Source of the DNA: Candidatus Thiodictyon syntrophicum
GTDB lineage: Bacteria; Pseudomonadota; Gammaproteobacteria; Chromatiales; Chromatiaceae
Length of the DNA: 64,000 nt
Assembly (NCBI RefSeq): GCF_002813775.1
Contig: NZ_CP020370.1
Coordinates: 1,827,501-1,891,500, forward strand
Direction of reading: 5' to 3'
Part shown: in pieces, positions 17,250 to 25,492 of the stretch
Position numbering within the stretch: position 1 is the stretch's first letter
Layout: the number at the start of each line of letters is the position of its first letter
Translations under genes and position numbers: made by a program
Notes under the pieces: generated by a model
Told to the model about the DNA's origin: nothing
Seen by the model: the letters and a program-made list of their open reading frames with translations, nothing else
Database searches by the model: none

Positions 17250-17642
17250 ATGAGCGACACCTGGCTCGACACCATCAAGTGGGACGCGGACGGCCTGGTG
17301 CCGGCCATCGCCCAAGAGACCGGCACCGGCACCATCCTGATGATGGCCTGGATGAACCGCGAGGCGCTCGCCCTGACGCGGGAGACCGGCCATGCCGTCT
17401 ACTGGTCGCGCTCGCGCCGCAAGCTCTGGCACAAGGGCGAGGAGTCCGGCCATCAGCAGGTGGTGCGGGCCCTACGCATCGATTGCGACGCCGACGTGGT
17501 GCTGATGGAGGTGGAGCAGAGGGGCGGCATCGCTTGCCACACGGGTCGCCACCACTGCTTTTTCCGGGAACTGGACGGCGTCGGCAACTGGGTCGAGATC
17601 GCCCCGGTGCTCAAGGACCCGGACGCCATTTACCACCGATGA
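17250..17642 (+). CDS. hisI: Phosphoribosyl-AMP cyclohydrolase
   Basis: The product has 130 residues with [15 protein letters not shown], the substrate block [18 protein letters not shown], and the metal-binding cysteine/histidine segment [10 protein letters not shown]. It opens the adenine ring of PR-AMP in histidine synthesis. It is the stand-alone form; the PR-ATP pyrophosphatase activity is encoded separately by hisE at 18319. A GAGGAGCAAG ribosome site precedes the ATG. The stop codon overlaps the start of the Uma2 gene. Confidence 0.95.
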   Translation: MSDTWLDTIKWDADGLVPAIAQETGTGTILMMAWMNREALALTRETGHAVYWSRSRRKLWHKGEESGHQQVVRALRIDCDADVVLMEVEQRGGIACHTGRHHCFFRELDGVGNWVEIAPVLKDPDAIYHR

Positions 17643-18208
17643 GTGCCACCGCCCAATCGCTAGCCCGTGTCCACCGCCTCAGCGTGGCCGACTACCATCG
17701 CATGGGCGAGACCGGCATCCTCGGGCCGGAGTTGCGTACCGAGTTGATCGATGGGGAGATTATCGAGATGCCGCCGATCGGCCACCCCCATGCCGGGACC
17801 GTCAAGCTCCTTGCCAACCTCCTGAAAGAGGCCGTCGGGAGCGCCGCGGTCCTGGCCGTCCAAGACCCGGTTTGGCTCGACGACCATTCCGAACCCCTAC
17901 CCGACATCGCCCTGCTGCGCCCCCGCTCGGACTACTACCGCAGCGGTCATCCCGGCCCGGACGAGGTGTTGCTGCTGATCGAGGTCGCCGACAGCAGCCT
18001 GCGCTACGATCGCGAGGTGAAGATCCCGCGCTACGCCCGGGCCGGTATCCCCGAGGTCTGGCTGGTCGATCTGGGCGGCAGTGCGCTCAGCATCTACCGG
18101 GAACCGGGCGCGAGCGGCTATGCGCAGGTCAGCAAAGCCGCCGACCTCGCGGCCGTGCCGCTGCCCCTTGCCGGTCCGGTGGTCTGCGACCTCTCCGCCC
18201 TCTTCTGA
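17639..18208 (+). CDS. Uma2-family (DUF820) putative PD-(D/E)xK endonuclease
   Basis: The protein has 189 residues. The start ATG overlaps the hisI stop as ATGA. Motifs are [68 protein letters not shown]. The pattern with acidic [12 protein letters not shown] and a lysine in REVKIPRYA is the DUF820/Uma2 nuclease-fold signature. Such genes are abundant in cyanobacteria and purple sulfur bacteria and their biological role is not established. Its insertion between hisI and hisE is unusual and looks like a later arrival translated by coupling with hisI. Confidence 0.88.
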   Translation: MSATAQSLARVHRLSVADYHRMGETGILGPELRTELIDGEIIEMPPIGHPHAGTVKLLANLLKEAVGSAAVLAVQDPVWLDDHSEPLPDIALLRPRSDYYRSGHPGPDEVLLLIEVADSSLRYDREVKIPRYARAGIPEVWLVDLGGSALSIYREPGASGYAQVSKAADLAAVPLPLAGPVVCDLSALF

Positions 18209-18318
18209 AACCGTAGCCAAGCCTGATCCGGGACGCAACCGCGGGGGTCGGGTTTCAGCACGCCTCTGCGTCAGGTTAGACTAGCCGCACGCCCCACTGC
18301 CTACTCGCGACCGGAAAC

Positions 18319-18657
18319 ATGACCGACATACTCGAACGCCTGGCCGACGTCCTGGAAACCCGCAAGCAGGCGGACCCGGAGTCTTCCTATGTCGCCCGGC
18401 TCTATGCCAAGGGGCTGGACGCGATCCTGAAAAAGATCGGGGAGGAGGCGACCGAGACGGTCATGGCGGCCAAGGACGGGGAGGCGGACAAGATTGTCTA
18501 CGAGGTGGCGGACCTATGGTTTCACACCCTGGTGCTGCTGGCGCACCAAGGCCTGCGCCCAGCGCGGGTGTTGGCGGAACTGGATCGGCGCTACGGCCTC
18601 TCGGGTATTGCGGAGAAGGCGGCGCGCGGCGAGCAGGGGGCCGTGAAGGAATCGTAA
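18319..18657 (+). CDS. hisE: Phosphoribosyl-ATP pyrophosphatase
   Basis: The product has 112 residues, [32 protein letters not shown], followed by the MazG-like catalytic helices [38 protein letters not shown], with the EExxE acidic cluster and the EVAD metal site. It hydrolyses PR-ATP to PR-AMP, the step before HisI. Usually it directly follows hisI; here the Uma2 gene and 110 bases intervene. The tat genes follow, as in many gammaproteobacteria. Confidence 0.95.
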   Translation: MTDILERLADVLETRKQADPESSYVARLYAKGLDAILKKIGEEATETVMAAKDGEADKIVYEVADLWFHTLVLLAHQGLRPARVLAELDRRYGLSGIAEKAARGEQGAVKES

Positions 18658-18914
18658 CTTGCAATCCCCAAGCGACGCGCCGAGCGCGGCTGTCTTGCCA
18701 AGACGGCATGATAAAATAAGTAGATAGGCGTGCTGTCCGGGGTCGGCAGGCCCGCAATCAGCGCGCGCCGAGGGGGGGCGGGCGGCCCCCTGCGCGTACC
18801 TGAACCGGGGTGATTGGAGTATGATTGAGGATCTGCGGCGGCGCGGGCGGTGCCCGGTCCGTCGGCCAAATCAACCTGAATTCAGACCGCTTGCGAGCGG
18901 TGGCGGAGAAGACC

Positions 18915-19196
18915 ATGGGCCTTGGTGGTTTGCATGTCTGGCACCTGTTGATCCTGTTGGTGGTCGTGCTGCTGGTGTTCGGCACCAAGAAGCTGAAGAA
19001 CATCGGCCAGGACTTGGGCGATGCGGTCAAGGGCTTTCGCAGCGCCATGGGGTCCGGTGAGAAGGGCGAGGAGCCCAAGCAGATCGATGAGTCCGCGCCG
19101 CGGCGCGTGGCCGATCCGGCGCCGACGGCCGCGCGGTCCAAGGTCGGGGCGACGCCCGCGGCCGGGGACCCGCGCTCCGATTGGCCGAACTCCTGA
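18915..19196 (+). CDS. tatA: Sec-independent translocase subunit TatA
   Basis: The ATG at 18915 gives 93 residues, [21 protein letters not shown], after GGCGGAGAAG. One short N-terminal membrane helix ends at the FGTKKL hinge. An amphipathic helix follows ([19 protein letters not shown]) and then a charged, disordered tail. TatA oligomers form the transport conduit for folded twin-arginine substrates in the inner membrane. It is the first of tatA-tatB-tatC downstream of hisE. Confidence 0.95.
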   Translation: MGLGGLHVWHLLILLVVVLLVFGTKKLKNIGQDLGDAVKGFRSAMGSGEKGEEPKQIDESAPRRVADPAPTAARSKVGATPAAGDPRSDWPNS

Positions 19197-19242
19197 TCCC
19201 GTTGCGATCCGCATCTTGAACAGGCGTTCATAGGGCCTCGCG

Positions 19243-19575
19243 ATGTTCGATATCGGCTTTTGGGAACTGATGGTGGTCGGGGTGGTCGCCCTGGTGGTGA
19301 TCGGCCCCAAGGACCTGCCCAGGGTGGCGCGTCTGGCCGGACTCTGGCTGGGGCGGGCGCGCCGCACCCTGGCCACGGTCAAGGATGAGATCGACCGTGA
19401 GTTCAAGGCCCAGGAACTTCAGGACATCCTGAAAAAGCAGGCGCAGGGCAACCCGCTGCAGCGCATCCTGGAGGAGCCGGTGGTGCCGCCGCCCGCTGCC
19501 TCCCGCCCCGATGCGGACGCCGAACCGGGGCGACACCTGTCCGAGCCGCCCGAGCGAATCGCCACGAAATCCTAA
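19243..19575 (+). CDS. tatB: Sec-independent translocase subunit TatB
   Basis: The protein has 110 residues starting MFDIGFWELMVVGVVALVVIGPKDLP. The acidic residue in the first membrane helix and the GPKDLP hinge are typical of TatB. The long amphipathic helix continues ARLAGLWLGRARRTLATVKDEIDREFKAQELQDILKKQ, and the tail is Pro/Ala rich. With TatC it forms the twin-arginine signal receptor. It lies 46 bases after tatA and 112 before tatC. Confidence 0.95.
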   Translation: MFDIGFWELMVVGVVALVVIGPKDLPRVARLAGLWLGRARRTLATVKDEIDREFKAQELQDILKKQAQGNPLQRILEEPVVPPPAASRPDADAEPGRHLSEPPERIATKS

Positions 19576-19687
19576 TCCGGCCCCCGAAGGCGCCTGACCC
19601 GCGAACCAGCCGGTTCGCGTTTTTCGCGTTTTTCGCGGACCCATTCCGGTCCCCGCGGACGCGCGGATTGCCCCCCGAGATCTCCTC

Positions 19688-20851
19688 ATGGCCCCGTCCA
19701 CCGAACCCGATGACCCGGGCGCCGAACAGCCCTTTCTCTCCCACCTGGTCGAACTGCGCGATCGGCTGATCTGGATGCTGGTCGGGATCGGCGTGGCCTT
19801 GGTGGTGACCTTCCCCTTCGCCAACAGCCTCTATACCTATGTCGCCGCCCCGCTGATCGCCAAGCTCCCGCAGGGCGGCCACATGATCGCCACCCAGGTG
19901 ATCTCGCCCTTCCTCGCACCCTTCAGGCTGGCGCTGATGGCGGCCGTGTTCCTGGCCATGCCCTGGCTGCTCTATCAGCTCTGGGCCTTCGTCGCGCCGG
20001 GGCTCTACCGCCACGAAAAGCGCCTGGCGATCCCACTCCTGGCCTCCAGCGTGGTGCTCTTCTACCTGGGTATGCTGTTCGCCTACTATCTGGTGTTTCC
20101 GCTCATCTTCGGCTTCATGGCCGCGACGACCCCGGAAGGTGTGGCGATGATGACGGACATCACGGCCTACCTGGACTTCGTGCTCGCCCTGTTCTTTGCC
20201 TTCGGTGTGGCCTTCGAGGTCCCGGTCGCGACCATCCTCCTGGTTGCCATCGGGGTCACGACCCCCGATGCCCTGGCCGCCAAGCGCCCGTATATCATCG
20301 TCGGGGCCTTTGTGGTCGGCATGGTGCTGACGCCGCCCGATGTCTTCTCCCAGACCATGCTCGCGATCCCGATGTGGCTACTGTTCGAGCTGGGGGTCTT
20401 CTTCTCCCGCATCCTGGTCCGTGACCGGGCCGCCCGGGAGGCCGCGGAGGCGGCCCAGGCCGCGGGTCCCGGTCCGCTCCCGCCCCCCGCACCGCCGCCC
20501 GGGCGGCCAGGCGGCGGTAGTCAGCCGTCCTTCCCGTCCGTGATGGGGGACGAGCTGGAGCCCGATGATCCCGGCCCCCCCCCGGACTGGCGTCCGCTGA
20601 CCGACGAGGAGATGGAGTCCGAGTTGGACCGCGCCGATGCCGAACACGCGGCCAACCGGCCGGCGTCCGCGCCAACATCCGCGCCGGCCCCGCTCGATCG
20701 GGTCGAGGAAAAGATCCGGCGGGCCAACCGGCTGCGCGAACTGGAGAACCACTTCGCCGCCCGGCAGGTGCTCTACGAGGTGTTGGAGGAGGGCGACGAA
20801 TCCCAGCGCCGCACGGCGCGCAACATCCTCAACTCACTCAACGGGTCCTGA
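19688..20851 (+). CDS. tatC: Sec-independent translocase TatC with long C-terminal extension
   Basis: The protein has 387 residues against about 250 for ordinary TatC. The first ~245 residues hold six membrane helices and TatC blocks: SHLVELRDRLIWML, AMPWLLYQLWAFVAPGLYRHEKR, FEVPVATILL, and VGMVLTPPDVFSQTMLAIPMWLLFELGVF. The tail from about residue 250 is cytoplasmic. It has a proline-rich linker, then an acidic stretch (PLTDEEMESELDRADAEHA), and ends with a helical segment ENHFAARQVLYEVLEEGDE ... RNILNSL. That final segment resembles the C-terminal helix motif of FimV-type proteins. Whether the tail acts in transport or is an anchor for another function is unknown. Confidence 0.93.
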   Translation: MAPSTEPDDPGAEQPFLSHLVELRDRLIWMLVGIGVALVVTFPFANSLYTYVAAPLIAKLPQGGHMIATQVISPFLAPFRLALMAAVFLAMPWLLYQLWAFVAPGLYRHEKRLAIPLLASSVVLFYLGMLFAYYLVFPLIFGFMAATTPEGVAMMTDITAYLDFVLALFFAFGVAFEVPVATILLVAIGVTTPDALAAKRPYIIVGAFVVGMVLTPPDVFSQTMLAIPMWLLFELGVFFSRILVRDRAAREAAEAAQAAGPGPLPPPAPPPGRPGGGSQPSFPSVMGDELEPDDPGPPPDWRPLTDEEMESELDRADAEHAANRPASAPTSAPAPLDRVEEKIRRANRLRELENHFAARQVLYEVLEEGDESQRRTARNILNSLNGS

Positions 20852-21003
20852 GCCGGGGGCGGGCAGGCAGCCCGCACGCCGGGCGTCAGGGTTGGGTGAG
20901 GCCCGTGCGGGCCTGTCGAAGCGGAATCTTAACGTATTGCTTTTCTCAATGGATGCTATGGGCTAGTATCGGGTCCTTTACTACGGACCGAGCGTGACCG
21001 ACC

Positions 21004-21984
21004 ATGGCCTCTGGATCCCAGATCCACTACAAACAGAATCGATTGAAGCAATTGCGGGCCTTTTGCCATGCGGCGCGCACCGGCAGCGTCAGTGCCGCCG
21101 CCGACAAGATCTTCCTCAGCCAGCCGACCGTGTCACTCCAGATCCAGGCCCTGGAGCGGGAGTTCGACACGGTGCTCTTCGAGCGGCGCGGCCCCAAGAT
21201 CCGTCTCACACCCGAGGGTCAGCTCCTCTTCGAGATGGCCGCCCCCCTGGTGGAGGGCATGGACCGGCTCCACGACGCCTTCGCCGTCCAGTGCGGGCGG
21301 GTCGATCAGGGCGCGCTCAATATCGCCGCCGGTGAGTCGACGATCCTCTATATCCTGCCGGAGCCGGTGCGCAGCTTTGTCCAGCAGTATCCCGGCATCG
21401 AACTGAAGCTGCATAACGTGACCGGCCGCGACGGGCTTGCCATGTTGCGCGCGGACGAGGCGGATCTGGCCGTGGGCTCCCTGATGGAGGTCCCCGACGA
21501 CATCAACTACCGCCCCTTCGTCACCTACCGCCCGACCCTGATCACCCCGAAGGACCACCCCTTGGCCGGGCGGGAGTCCGTCACCCTGGCGGAGATCGCA
21601 CCCTTCGAGATGATCCTGCCGCCCCGGCACTTGAGTACCTGGCGGATGGTGGATCTCGTGTTCAAACAGCACAATCTGGCCTACCGGGTGACCCTGGAGG
21701 CGGGCGGCTGGGAGGTCATCAAGAAGTATGTGGAGTTGGGGCTGGGCATCTCCATCGTCACCGACGTGTGCCTGACCGGCGAGGAGAATCTGGCCCGGGT
21801 ACCGTTGGATCAGTATTTCCCCAAGCGCAGCTACGGCATCGTGCAGCGGCGCGGCAAGTTCCTCTCACCTCAGACCAAGTGCTTCGTCAAGATCCTGGAC
21901 CGCGCCTTCGCCGACCGCGTCGTGGAGGCGGTGCCGGAGCAGGTGGGCGAAGAGCCCCGTTGGGATGACGCGATGCTGGGGTGA
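21004..21984 (+). CDS. cysB: LysR-type regulator of the CysB/Cbl family
   Basis: The protein has 326 residues. The N-terminal winged helix (NRLKQLRAFCHAARTGSVSAAADKIFLSQPTVSLQIQALE) is standard LysR. The effector domain has GALNIAAGESTILYILP, PLAGRESVTLAEIAPFEMILPPRHLSTWRMVD and GLGISIVTDVCLTGEENL, the last a CysB-family block. CysB-type proteins control sulfate assimilation genes in response to acetylserine or sulfur compounds. No target genes are adjacent, so the regulon cannot be read from context. Symbol assigned by family resemblance. Confidence 0.8.
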   Translation: MASGSQIHYKQNRLKQLRAFCHAARTGSVSAAADKIFLSQPTVSLQIQALEREFDTVLFERRGPKIRLTPEGQLLFEMAAPLVEGMDRLHDAFAVQCGRVDQGALNIAAGESTILYILPEPVRSFVQQYPGIELKLHNVTGRDGLAMLRADEADLAVGSLMEVPDDINYRPFVTYRPTLITPKDHPLAGRESVTLAEIAPFEMILPPRHLSTWRMVDLVFKQHNLAYRVTLEAGGWEVIKKYVELGLGISIVTDVCLTGEENLARVPLDQYFPKRSYGIVQRRGKFLSPQTKCFVKILDRAFADRVVEAVPEQVGEEPRWDDAMLG

Positions 21985-22008
21985 GCGGTCGACCATCAGT
22001 AGACCCAA

Positions 22009-22155
22009 GAAGAGTATTTGGCCGCAAATGAACGCAAAAAAACGCAAATAAATCTGGTGGTCAGCATCGTCGCGGGCGTCTGGGCGGTGAACGTGCAGCA
22101 AAAGCCAAGTCTCTGATTATTTGCGTCAATTCGCGTTCATTTGCGGCTAAATTTT
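22009..22155. repeat. Family-A element, full copy A2 (reverse orientation)
   Basis: Arms 22021-22050 and 22118-22147 are near-complementary (GCCGCAAATGAACGCAAA and further CGCAAAT words). The 67-base core is the reverse complement of the core in copies A3 and A5 (AATCAGAGACTTGGC ... CGCGACGATGCTRACCA). The outer flank AAGAGTATTTGGCC is shared too. It sits between the convergent cysB and antiporter genes, a place where a bidirectional terminator would be useful. Confidence 0.88.
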
Positions 22156-22164
22156 CTTCCAGGG

Positions 22165-23334
22165 TCAATCCCGCCGCAGGGCGTCGGAGATGGCGATGGG
22201 GGTCGGAAAGCGCAGGACCACCAGATAAGACGAAGCGAGGAAGGTCAGGACGGTGGCGAACTGGAGGCTGTAGGCGGCCCGCTCGCCCAAGGCGCCGGTG
22301 GTCAGGGCCAGGCCGGCGATGAGGAGCGAGAATTCGCTCAGTTGTCCCAACCGGAACCCGATTTCCCAGGCCCGCGCCGGGGGCTCGCCGGTGTGGACCA
22401 GGAGCAGGCGGAAGATCGCCGGCTTGAGCGTCAGCGCGGCGGCGGCCAGCAACAGGGCGGGGGTCAAGACGTCAGCCGCCATCCCCAGGTTGAATTGCGC
22501 CCCCACCCCGAAGAAAAAGAGCACCAGGAAAAAGTCCCGCAACGGTCGCAGGCTCTCGGCGATGTAGAGCGCGATGGGGCTCGACGCCATCGCGACCCCG
22601 GCGATGAAGGCCCCGATTTCAGGGGAGAGCCCCAGCAACCCCGCCAACTCTGCCATCCCCAGGCACCAGCCGATGGCGATCAGGAAGATGTATTCGCGAA
22701 AGCGGTCGTAGCGGCGGATGAGCGGGATCAGGACGAAACGCGCGGCAAGCCCCGCGAAGACCACCAGCCCGGGGAGCGTGAGCACCAGCAAGGCGATCTG
22801 CAGCCAGGGGGTGGCGCCCGCGGCCAAGCCCTTGAGCAACAGGAGCAGGGCGATCGCGAACAGGTCCTGCAACAGCAGGATGCTGATGATGATCTCGCCG
22901 ATGCGCTGATGGTGGAGTGCGGTGGTCGGGAGCAGTTTGAGTCCGATGATGGTGCTGGAGAAGCCCATGGCGGCACCGACGATCAGGGCCTCGACCGGCG
23001 TGAAACCGGCCAGCAGTCCGATCCCCCCCCCGATGATCAGGAGCAGCACCGCGCTGCCTACGGTCACCAGCGTGGTGCGGCGCAGGCTGCGGGCCAGGTC
23101 CTGCGGGGTGAGATCGAGCCCCAGCAGGAACAGCAGGAACATGATGCCCACCTCGGCCGACTGGGAGACCAGGGTGGCGTCGCCCACCAGGGCCAGCCCC
23201 CAGGGACCGAACAGCATGCCGAGCCCGATATAGGCGACCAGGAGCGACTGGCGCGCGGCCAGGGCGGCGGTGGCCAGGATCGCGGCGCCGGTGAAGACCA
23301 GGAAAAAGGTAAAGACGATCGGGTTTTGGGTCAT
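22165..23334 (-). CDS. Cation/proton antiporter, CPA2 (KefC-like) membrane domain
   Basis: The ATG at 23334 gives 389 residues, MTQNPIVFTFFLVFTGAAILATAALAARQS; an ATG 39 bases further up adds a polar tail ahead of the first helix. There are about 12-13 membrane helices. Family blocks are YIGLGMLFGPWGLAL, VGIMFLLFLLGLDL, GAAMGFSSTIIGLKLL and GLSPEIGAFIAGVAMASSPIA. KefB/KefC proteins carry a C-terminal RCK nucleotide-binding domain, which is absent here, so this is the short membrane-only form (Na+/H+ or K+/H+ exchanger). The ion specificity cannot be read. It converges on cysB. Confidence 0.88.
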   Translation of the reverse strand: MTQNPIVFTFFLVFTGAAILATAALAARQSLLVAYIGLGMLFGPWGLALVGDATLVSQSAEVGIMFLLFLLGLDLTPQDLARSLRRTTLVTVGSAVLLLIIGGGIGLLAGFTPVEALIVGAAMGFSSTIIGLKLLPTTALHHQRIGEIIISILLLQDLFAIALLLLLKGLAAGATPWLQIALLVLTLPGLVVFAGLAARFVLIPLIRRYDRFREYIFLIAIGWCLGMAELAGLLGLSPEIGAFIAGVAMASSPIALYIAESLRPLRDFFLVLFFFGVGAQFNLGMAADVLTPALLLAAAALTLKPAIFRLLLVHTGEPPARAWEIGFRLGQLSEFSLLIAGLALTTGALGERAAYSLQFATVLTFLASSYLVVLRFPTPIAISDALRRD

Positions 23335-23775
23335 GGTTGCCCCTGGGGTCTGCCTGGGGCCGGTCCGGTCCACGCGGGTGCGTGGATTTTGCCATGACTG
23401 GGGCCAGGGAAAACACCTGTTCCTGACGTGTTCGAGCGGACCGTTCAGGGGGCATCAATGCCCGTCGGTCGGCTGCACCTCGGCGGTCGGCGGCTGCCGG
23501 GCCTGTTTCGATACACAAAAGCGGCTGGACTCAAGGGCGGCGGCGGCGGCCCCGGCCCGGGCTGGCAGGTATAATCGTGTACCAATTGACGAACCTGCTT
23601 GTTTATCCTTTAGGGCCGCACCCGTGAGCGCTGGATGGGGCAGGAACTCATTGAAGTCTGCGTGCAATGGACTGCCGAGCCGCCAAGGCGTGGTGGCTTG
23701 CCCGACCTGCCGCTCTGGGGCCTCACGACCCGCTCGTGGGCCACGAACAGCACCCGATTGTGTAACCCATCATCC
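23335..23775. other. Divergent intergenic region
   Basis: These 441 bases separate the leftward antiporter gene from the rightward XRE regulator gene. I see no credible small gene. A GC-rich stretch CGGTCGGCTG ... GGCGGTCGGCGGCTG around 23463-23497 is internally repetitive. The lower-GC stretch near 23578-23610 (GTGTACCAATTGACG) is the best candidate promoter zone for the regulator. Confidence 0.5.
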
Positions 23776-24165
23776 ATGGACCTAACGAAGAGAATCGGCC
23801 AACGCCTGCGCGCTGCACGCCAAGCGCAGGGCCTAAGCCTTTCCGACCTGTCGGGCCGTACCGGCTCCTTGTCCAAGTCACGCATCAGTAACTATGAACA
23901 GGGCATCCGCCGCATGGGACTCGAAGAGGCCCAGGAGTTGGCGGTTGCCCTGGGCACCGTGACGGCCACCTATCTGCTGTGCCTGGACGACAAGGACCCC
24001 CTGTCCCAGGACGAGCGCCACCTGGTGGATCGCTACCGCGATACCGATTCCCGTGGCCGGGAAACGATCCTCAAGGTCGCCGAAACCCAGGCCATCTACC
24101 GGGTGGAAACCCCCCCGAAACCGCCGGACAGCGAGGGCGGAGAAGGGATACCCGTGGGGAATTAG
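23776..24165 (+). CDS. XRE-family helix-turn-helix regulator
   Basis: The ATG at 23776 gives 129 residues, MDLTKRIGQRLRAARQAQGLSLSDLSGRTGSLSKSRISNYEQG. Residues ~5-62 form a Cro/CI-type HTH with a recognition helix SKSRISNYEQG. The remainder is a short effector or dimerisation tail (LSQDERHLVDRYRDTDSRGRETILKVAE) like the tails of phage-repressor-derived regulators lacking the peptidase domain. The frame is open further upstream, but the added residues are Arg/Pro/Cys-rich and lack a ribosome site. Target genes are unknown. Confidence 0.85.
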   Translation: MDLTKRIGQRLRAARQAQGLSLSDLSGRTGSLSKSRISNYEQGIRRMGLEEAQELAVALGTVTATYLLCLDDKDPLSQDERHLVDRYRDTDSRGRETILKVAETQAIYRVETPPKPPDSEGGEGIPVGN

Positions 24166-24447
24166 TGGGGGCTTACACAAAAAGTCCTGAGGCGGGGTCA
24201 CTTGATGTGTGCTCAGCGGGGCGAGAGGACACTGCCGCCGCGGCGCAACGGGGCGCCGCCGGTGAGTGGGTGCTGGTTGACACCGCCGCTGGCGTGTCGG
24301 TTGGGTGGGCGCAGCGTGGATGGGTTGGGTCGGTGGCGACGACACTCCCGACCGAGGAGTGGGGGCGTCCCGCCCCCGCGGCATAGCGGCGCGTCCGCGG
24401 CGCCGTCATCGTCCCGCCCCGACACGAGGTCGGGGCTGCGAAGGGCG
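24166..24447. other. Convergent intergenic region, GC-rich hairpins
   Basis: No gene is seen. It contains GC-rich short inverted repeats, such as GGGGGCGTCCCGCCCCC near 24360-24377 and GCCGCCGGTGAG-type stretches, between the convergent XRE and Cache genes. Confidence 0.5.
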
Positions 24448-24900
24448 CTATTTGTAGGCGCCGACCCCGCAGAAGAAGCCGTCCTTGTTGGCCATCACGT
24501 AGCTGGTCTTGGCCTTGATCTCTTCCGTGCCCGGGTAGGGCCACTTGTAGTCCACCCAGCCCTCCTTGGAGGTCTTGACCTTCGCGATCATGTTCTTGAA
24601 CAACTCGTCGCCGTACTTTTTGAAGTCGAGCAGATTCTTGCCGACCAGTTCCGGCTTGAGCGGGTGGGAGAGCATCTTCCCGTCCATGTCCATGCAGAAA
24701 ACATAGAGGTCTTTCGGCTTGAACTCCGCCGTGGAGAAGGCGGCGAAGGCCTTATCCTTGCCTAGCGTGTCGACGGTGGTCTGGGCCTTCTGGGACAGGG
24801 CCTTGGCCTCGTCCGGGGTGCCAGTGTCGGCGGCCAGGGCAACGCCGCTCAGCAGCGCGGCGCAGCCGACGACGGCGCAGGCGATCAGGGTCTTCTTCAT
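24448..24900 (-). CDS. Periplasmic single-Cache-domain protein
   Basis: The ATG at 24900 follows GGAGACATCC and yields 150 residues. The signal peptide is MKKTLIACAVVGCAALLSG, with probable cleavage after VALA. The mature part is one Cache fold: KDLYVFCMDMDGKMLSHPL, then PELVGKNLLDFKKYGDELF and KEGWVDYKWPYPGTEEIKAK ending FFCGVGAYK. This is the soluble, stand-alone sCache type that resembles the sensing domain of chemoreceptors. It has no transmembrane anchor or signalling domain, so it may bind a small ligand in the periplasm; the partner is unknown. Confidence 0.86.
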   Translation of the reverse strand: MKKTLIACAVVGCAALLSGVALAADTGTPDEAKALSQKAQTTVDTLGKDKAFAAFSTAEFKPKDLYVFCMDMDGKMLSHPLKPELVGKNLLDFKKYGDELFKNMIAKVKTSKEGWVDYKWPYPGTEEIKAKTSYVMANKDGFFCGVGAYK

Positions 24901-25211
24901 CGGATGTCTCCTCGTTTCGTTGTGGTGGTGGAACGGGGCGACGATAGCCCAACCTTGGGCGCCGCGCCAGACCCTATGCACCAAAAATCCGGCGATAGCC
25001 GACGCCAAGGCGCCACGGGGTCGCGTCGGATGCCTGCCACTGCCCCGCATCGGCCCATTTCCGGGCGTGAGGCTTGGGCAAATGCACCAAGATAGAGCGA
25101 TAGCGCTCGCGCTCCCCGATCATTTGCGCCGGAAACGCACCCCCAGACGCTGGCCCGTTACTTGCGTCGTAACCTCGGCGCGGGCGCTAGTGCGTCTCTG
25201 GTGAACCAGAA

Positions 25212-25368
25212 AAAACCAGTTGAGCCGCAAATGAACGCAAATTGACGCAAATAATCAGAGACTTGGCCTTTCCTGCATGTTCATCGTCCGGGTGACGCTC
25301 GCGACGATGCTAACCAGTAGGTTTATTTGCGCTTATTTGCGTTCATTTGCGGCCAAATACTCTTTTTG
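25212..25368. repeat. Family-A element, full copy A3
   Basis: Arms are 25224-25253 and 25324-25353, with GCCGCAAATGAACGCAAAT and further words. The core 25252-25322 (AATCAGAGACTTGGCCTTTC onward, with GTCCGGGTGACGC and CGCGACGATG) closely matches copy A5 at 36701-36770. The right flank AAATACTCTT is also shared. It lies ~125 bases upstream of urtA within an otherwise gene-free 590-base gap (24901-25492), so it may sit inside the urt control region. Confidence 0.9.
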
Positions 25369-25492
25369 GGGTGAACGCCACCGGAGCCCCCGCCCCTGAC
25401 GCTGCCTGCCGGCTGGCCGCGCCCAGCCGCGGACCACGCCCTTTCTTCCTCCATCTTTTTCCTTCATCGCCACATCTCGGGGAGTTACATCG

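Noticed and set aside
22141-23397. 418-codon plus-strand frame across the antiporter gene
   Set aside because: It is Gln/Gly/Arg-rich and low-complexity, antisense to a clear membrane protein.
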